Source: Microcaldota archaeon (GTDB lineage: Archaea; Micrarchaeota; Micrarchaeia; Anstonellales; Anstonellaceae). From it: a stretch of 40,017 bases of DNA. The DNA lies in assembly GCA_026413765.1 (NCBI GenBank), contig JAOAKI010000011.1, positions 1 to 40,017 on the forward strand. The letters are read 5' to 3'. Made by a program: the position numbers and the translations under genes. Position 1 is the stretch's first letter. The number at the start of each line of letters is the position of its first letter. Of the stretch, positions 35,957 to 40,017 are shown in pieces. The notes under the pieces are model-generated. The model searched no databases. It was given only the letters and a program-made list of their open reading frames with translations, and was not told where the DNA came from.

Positions 35957-37041
35957 GTTTTCACTCCAAAAAGCCTGCAAAGAACTATCTTGCCGTATGC
36001 CAACGGAAGCTGCGGGCTGACCATCTGCGACCATCGGTCCATTTTGCCTTCTTGCTCTATCAGCTCATCAAAAAGCGCCATTTTTGCAGCCCTTACCAGC
36101 AAGGAGGGCGGCTGGCCACCCCAAATGTCAAGAATCGCCCTTGCCTGTTGATGAAGAGCCAAATCCAGCCAATAGCTCTTTTTCCATTCGCTTTCATATT
36201 TTGCAGGCTGCTGTGCGTATTTTCCTGCCAAAATCCCGCAGCTTGCCCCGAAAAATATCCCTCCGCCAGTGGTTGCCTTCACTTGCCCTGCCGCATCTCC
36301 GACAAGCGCCACCCTATAGCCGCCCCTTTCTATCGCAGTCTGCCTGCGCATCTGAATTGGAATGACCGCACTGACGCTAAATTTTGCCTCTTTTATCCCG
36401 AGCCTTGAAAGGAACCTCTTGTAATAGATTAGAGGATGCAAAGGAAGCCTTACTCCGAGCCCAATTTTTGCCTCCTCCTCGTTTATCGGTATTATCCACC
36501 CAAAAAAGCCCGGAAAATGCTCAGAAGAAAAATAAAGCTCGGTCTGATGCTTGTCTTGGCAGCGATAGCTGAATTCGCCTTGCAATGTTGCGACATATTT
36601 TTCTATCCTTGGGAACCCAAAGTGCTCTGCGATTGCGGACGCAGGCCCATCCGCGCCCACAACCGTTCGTGCTTGGAACTTTCTTGTGACTTTTTTCCCA
36701 AGCTCAAGCTTTCCACCTTCCTCTACGAATCTTTCGGCAGCCATCCTGTCAAACTCCTTGCGGCAAATGACCACCGCGCTCTCTTTCTTTGGTCTAACAA
36801 TGATTTCTTCCTTTCCGCAGACAATCTTGGCAGATTTAATTTCGTTTATTTTTGCCTTTCTGTAGTCCACATAAGAAGAAAGCGCCTCGAGCCCTGATTT
36901 TGACACCAGCCCAGAGCAGGCCTCAGGCTCTCCAATCCTCTTGTGCTCCTCTGACAGAAGCACTTTCTTTCCTTGCTGCACTGCGGATATTCCTGCAAAG
37001 CATCCTGCAGGGCCTCCGCCAACTATGTGCATGTCATACAT
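35953..37041 (-). CDS. Geranylgeranyl reductase family flavoprotein
   Basis: 362-residue FAD protein of the geranylgeranyl reductase family, which saturates the isoprenoid chains of archaeal membrane lipids or dolichol-type carriers. Seen: N-terminal FAD site HIVGGGPAGCFAGISA, GEPEACSGLVS (family-typical), VGADGPASAIAEHFG, and the second flavin motif LVGDAAGQVKATTGGGIFFG. ATG 37041 is chosen because AATATAAAAACA (37061-37072) is about 25 nt upstream. Substrate (lipid or polyprenol) is inferred from family. Confidence 0.9.
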   Translation of the reverse strand: MYDMHIVGGGPAGCFAGISAVQQGKKVLLSEEHKRIGEPEACSGLVSKSGLEALSSYVDYRKAKINEIKSAKIVCGKEEIIVRPKKESAVVICRKEFDRMAAERFVEEGGKLELGKKVTRKFQARTVVGADGPASAIAEHFGFPRIEKYVATLQGEFSYRCQDKHQTELYFSSEHFPGFFGWIIPINEEEAKIGLGVRLPLHPLIYYKRFLSRLGIKEAKFSVSAVIPIQMRRQTAIERGGYRVALVGDAAGQVKATTGGGIFFGASCGILAGKYAQQPAKYESEWKKSYWLDLALHQQARAILDIWGGQPPSLLVRAAKMALFDELIEQEGKMDRWSQMVSPQLPLAYGKIVLCRLFGVKT

Positions 37042-37060
37042 GAAATAAAAGCAGCGCCCT

Positions 37061-37104
37061 ATGTTTTTATATTTGCATTGAAAGCGCATGGTTAGGCTTT
37101 TATA
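37061..37104. promoter_or_regulatory. Back-to-back promoters, geranylgeranyl reductase / STT3
   Basis: Minus strand AATATAAAAACA at 37061-37072, about 25 nt before ATG 37041. Plus strand TTTTATAG at 37097-37104, about 32 nt before ATG 37133. Neither ATG has a GGTG site. Confidence 0.45.
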
Positions 37105-37132
37105 GATTCTTGTCTGCAAAAAGAACGATTCC

Positions 37133-40017
37133 ATGGTCGCCTTCAGCTTCGACCCGCTTTATCACAGCTTGCTTGTGTTTCTTTCTGCTATTGTGCCGGG
37201 CGTCGCGCTCGGCTTCCCTCTACTCAAGAAATCCTCCCTTTCGTTCACCGAGAAGCTCTTTGCCTCCTTTTTTATTGGGCTGTTTGCAGTTCCGACCCTT
37301 CTTTTTCTTGAGGGATTGGCAGGCATCCAGTTTTCTTTTTTTCTTACAATCCTCAATATTTTTCTTCTGACTGCGGCTGGCGTATTTTGGGGCATCAAGA
37401 CTGACGCGTTTTTCTTGCCAAAATTGGAGCTGCACCAAAGCTTGGAATTTGCCAAAAAAGCAGCCCCTTCTTTCCTTTTGGTTCTTGCCTGCCTGTGGGC
37501 ATTCTGGATAAGAATTCAGCCTTACTCACCTATATATTCTGAACTTGATCCTTATTGGTATGTCTACAGCACAGCTCAGCTTATCCAATATGGCGCAGTG
37601 CCGCCAACCGATGACACCGCCTGGTATCCTGAAGTTAAAAGCTCGCACCGCTCAGTCCCTCTTAAAGCCTATCTTGAAGCGCAGTGGTATTCCCTCTATA
37701 CTGCCGGCGGCGCATTTGACAACTATTTGCTTTTCACAACTTCCAGCTGGCTTCCTCCAATCTCTGCCGCACTGCTTTGCTTTGGGGCATATCTTCTCAT
37801 TTCTTGCGCATATGGAAGAAGATACGGTCTACTTGCAGCCTTTTTGACCGCTCTCCTTCCTGCCACCATCTTTAAGATGTCAGCAGGCGTCAACGAAGCA
37901 TCTCCCGTCGGTTTCATGATGCTTTTTTTGAGCCTTGGCATGTTTGCCTGGAGCATCTACCGGAAAGACAGCGCTCTTCTTCCCGTCGCTTCTTACGCAT
38001 TCTTTGTCGCAGTTCTTGCGTCAAACATACAAATCGTGCTTATCTTGCCTCTTGCAGGCATTTTTCTGCTGCAAGCAGTCGACTATTTCGTCAGAGGCAA
38101 GCAAAACCTTGACTTTCTAAAAGAAGGCGCAATTGTGTTGGCAGGCTTTCTTTTAGGCTCTATTCTTTTGGGCATCTACCTCCAATTTCCTCTCTTTGGT
38201 ATTTTTAACAGCAAGATTTTGGCATTGTTGGCTTCCTATTTTCTTCTCATTTTGTCATTTTTCGCCCTAAAGCAAAATAAATTCCAACAAAATGAGAGGT
38301 TTCTTGCAGTAGGCATTGGCATTTTGGCAGCAGTTGCAATCCTTCTTTCTCCGCTTGGAGCAGCAATAAGAAATGAGATAAAAGACTATGTCAGCGCAGC
38401 GCAATTCAACCATCCTCTCGACAAAACGATTGCAGAGCAAAACCGTGCTGGCAGCGATTTTGAAAGCGAGGCAGGCTTTATTGCATTGGTCCCTAAAAAC
38501 CACATCAAGCCAGGCGGCGACTTCATCGCAAATTCATTCTTTAATATTTTGCAATTCATCTCTTCCGTCTTTTCTTCTCTTGGAAATGGCTTAATTGGCC
38601 TGGCAGATTTTGCCTTCAGGATACTTGTAAACAAAACCGAATACACCGACAAAAAGGCAGATTCGCTATTTTTTGTTTTTCTTTTGGTTGGCTCGTTTGC
38701 TCTAGCTGTGAGGCATTTCAGAAGGGAGCCGCACGAAAGGGAGCTGCCTTCCGTCTTTATTTTGATTTTGCTTTTCACGCTGCCAATCCTGTATGTTGGA
38801 ATAAACAAAATCAAATTCACAATCTACGCAACACTATCTATTGCAGTGCTTGCTGCAGTTTCTGTCGCAGAGCTTGAAAGGCTTGTCATTTGGATTGGAA
38901 AGCGTCTCAAATCAAGCACAATGCTGCAGCATACTTATTCTGCATTCATTGTGGTCATCGCCTTGCTTGTCTTTGCCCAAGCAACTTTTCCGTTTGCTTA
39001 TGGGAAAATCATTCTTCTTAAGTCATTTGAGCCAAGGTACCAAGATGACCCTGTTGGAGTGGCGCCAAAAGCAGCCGCTCTCTGCGAGCAGCTGCGCGCA
39101 AGAGGAGTCAGTTTTGAGCAAATAAGGACGCTTTGCCTTGCAGGAGCAGATCCAAAATTTGCCTCAACCATTAACAACCAGTTCGACTTTGATGTCTGCT
39201 GGCTTTCTCAGATGACTATAGATGAGCTTTTGCCTTCAAACCCAGAAGAACAGAAAGCAGCCTCTGAAGCAGCATTTAGTGCGCGTTTCCGCTGCAACAG
39301 GATTGCATCTTACTGGATTGAAGCAATGGAATGGATAAAAAGCAATCTCGATGAAGACGACCGCGTCACTTCTTGGTGGGATTACGGCCACTGGACAAAT
39401 TACTTGGGCCAGAAAAAAACCGTTCTGCGAAACGAGCATACCTCTACCGCAATGATAGGCCGAGTTGCCCATGATTTCATTATAGGCTCCACACAAGATC
39501 TTATAGACTCGATGAACTATTTTGACAGCCGCTATGTGCTTTTTGATATCGAGCTTATCGGTGGGTTGGGCAGCGCGTTTGGTGGCAAATACGGCGCGCT
39601 TAACTACCTTGGCTGCGTACACGAGGGGCTTGCGACCCTTGAGGGCGGCCCTGGCTCTTCTGATTGCGAATTTGAGCACAGCCCAGAGCGCATCATAATA
39701 CCAAAAGGACAGCCTGCTTCTTCTGCCTGCGTCATTTCAGAAAGCCAGCAAATAAAAGGCCTAGTCGCCTATCCGATCAAAAGGACAGGTCCTGATCTTT
39801 CCTCTCCAAGATATTGCGTTGGAGAAGCAACAATCAAAACAGGAGAAAAAATCGCTGCAACTTATTATCTTGACAGGAAAGATGAGGATGGCAATCTTGT
39901 CCTTTCCAAAGGATTCCTACGCATAATTGATGACCAGCCTCAATATGTCATGGCAGAACTGGTCTACAACAACCTTCCTGTCTGGCCTGGTCCAAACGGA
40001 ACTTGGGTAGACGGCAT
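37133..40017 (+). CDS. aglB: Oligosaccharyltransferase STT3/AglB family (3' end outside window)
   Basis: Catalytic subunit that moves lipid-linked glycans to Asn in exported proteins. 961 codons are open to the window end with no stop. Seen: an N-terminal membrane helix, the first external loop SELDPYWYVYST with the catalytic-type aspartate (residue 139) and YGAVPPTDDTAWYPE, about a dozen hydrophobic segments up to residue 620, then the soluble domain with the hallmark WWDYG (residues 748-752) in SWWDYGHWTNYLG. The usual WWDYGYWI has HWT here. The start is not certain. Neighbours uppS and the reductase suggest one glycan-carrier region. Confidence 0.88.
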   Translation, partial: MVAFSFDPLYHSLLVFLSAIVPGVALGFPLLKKSSLSFTEKLFASFFIGLFAVPTLLFLEGLAGIQFSFFLTILNIFLLTAAGVFWGIKTDAFFLPKLELHQSLEFAKKAAPSFLLVLACLWAFWIRIQPYSPIYSELDPYWYVYSTAQLIQYGAVPPTDDTAWYPEVKSSHRSVPLKAYLEAQWYSLYTAGGAFDNYLLFTTSSWLPPISAALLCFGAYLLISCAYGRRYGLLAAFLTALLPATIFKMSAGVNEASPVGFMMLFLSLGMFAWSIYRKDSALLPVASYAFFVAVLASNIQIVLILPLAGIFLLQAVDYFVRGKQNLDFLKEGAIVLAGFLLGSILLGIYLQFPLFGIFNSKILALLASYFLLILSFFALKQNKFQQNERFLAVGIGILAAVAILLSPLGAAIRNEIKDYVSAAQFNHPLDKTIAEQNRAGSDFESEAGFIALVPKNHIKPGGDFIANSFFNILQFISSVFSSLGNGLIGLADFAFRILVNKTEYTDKKADSLFFVFLLVGSFALAVRHFRREPHERELPSVFILILLFTLPILYVGINKIKFTIYATLSIAVLAAVSVAELERLVIWIGKRLKSSTMLQHTYSAFIVVIALLVFAQATFPFAYGKIILLKSFEPRYQDDPVGVAPKAAALCEQLRARGVSFEQIRTLCLAGADPKFASTINNQFDFDVCWLSQMTIDELLPSNPEEQKAASEAAFSARFRCNRIASYWIEAMEWIKSNLDEDDRVTSWWDYGHWTNYLGQKKTVLRNEHTSTAMIGRVAHDFIIGSTQDLIDSMNYFDSRYVLFDIELIGGLGSAFGGKYGALNYLGCVHEGLATLEGGPGSSDCEFEHSPERIIIPKGQPASSACVISESQQIKGLVAYPIKRTGPDLSSPRYCVGEATIKTGEKIAATYYLDRKDEDGNLVLSKGFLRIIDDQPQYVMAELVYNNLPVWPGPNGTWVDG

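Noticed and set aside
37110-37370. Separate plus-strand open frame before STT3 (86 codons)
   Set aside because: It overlaps the start of the STT3 frame, which continues open for 961 codons with family motifs; this one is a Phe/Ser-rich shadow.

Overview
The window is archaeal. The markers are archaeal/eukaryotic-type PheRS beta and GlyRS, eIF5A with its hypusine loop, ribosomal proteins S24e and S27ae, Kae1, RadA, a Nop5-type protein, PurP, geranylgeranyl reductase, an STT3/AglB oligosaccharyltransferase and tRNAs with bulge-helix-bulge introns. Genes are tightly packed, convergent ends often overlap by exactly 4 nt, and many first genes seem to be leaderless behind a TTTAAA-type TATA box, while internal genes use a GGTG(A) ribosome-binding site. 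Small size of several proteins, compactness and a non-canonical tRNA intron fit a DPANN-type lineage (Diapherotrites- or Micrarchaeota-like), but this is inference from gene content only. Purine, pyrimidine and mevalonate genes argue against an extremely reduced parasite.

Layout. 1-5.9 kb: end of ftsY, pheT with a small upstream gene, then eIF5A-rps24e-rps27ae-CAAX protease-kae1-marC. 5.9-13.4 kb: purM, a DUF350 membrane protein, an L-threonine dehydrogenase-like SDR, purD, the AmmeMemoRadiSam radical SAM protein, a CobA/CobO-like ATPase with extra cysteines, an unusual fusion ending in a HAD phosphatase, and a Nudix hydrolase. 13.4-19.5 kb: an orphan small protein, diphosphomevalonate decarboxylase, an orphan phosphoribosyltransferase, radA with a small upstream gene, two tandem purP genes and a small cysteine-rich membrane protein. 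19.54-20.1 kb: a gene-free stretch with a 65-bp tandem repeat array, next to a tRNA-Glu(CUC) whose gene carries a 39-nt intron in the D-loop. 20.1-24 kb: purQ and a PurS-PurL fusion. 24-31 kb: tRNA-Pro(UGG) with a canonical intron, dus, a flavoprotein reductase, GNAT, metallophosphoesterase, a short Nop5, GlyRS, pyrF, pyrE and a TRAM protein. 31-40 kb: a type IV pilus-like ATPase/membrane pair (TadA/TadC) behind uppS and a DUF192 gene, a PHP phosphoesterase, geranylgeranyl reductase and an STT3 gene that runs off the end.

How it fits together. purD, purL/purQ, purM and purP give four steps of IMP synthesis in scattered units; purL and the first purP share a candidate operator just after the TATA box. 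pyrE-pyrF complete UMP synthesis from orotate. Diphosphomevalonate decarboxylase, UppS, geranylgeranyl reductase and STT3 cover isoprenoid supply, the dolichol-type carrier, lipid saturation and N-glycosylation. The most unusual items are the D-loop tRNA intron, the 65-bp array, the Nop5 without its fibrillarin-binding domain, the HAD fusion, and the first PurP paralog, which lacks the ATP-grasp glycine loop. No transposon, CRISPR array or phage gene was seen.
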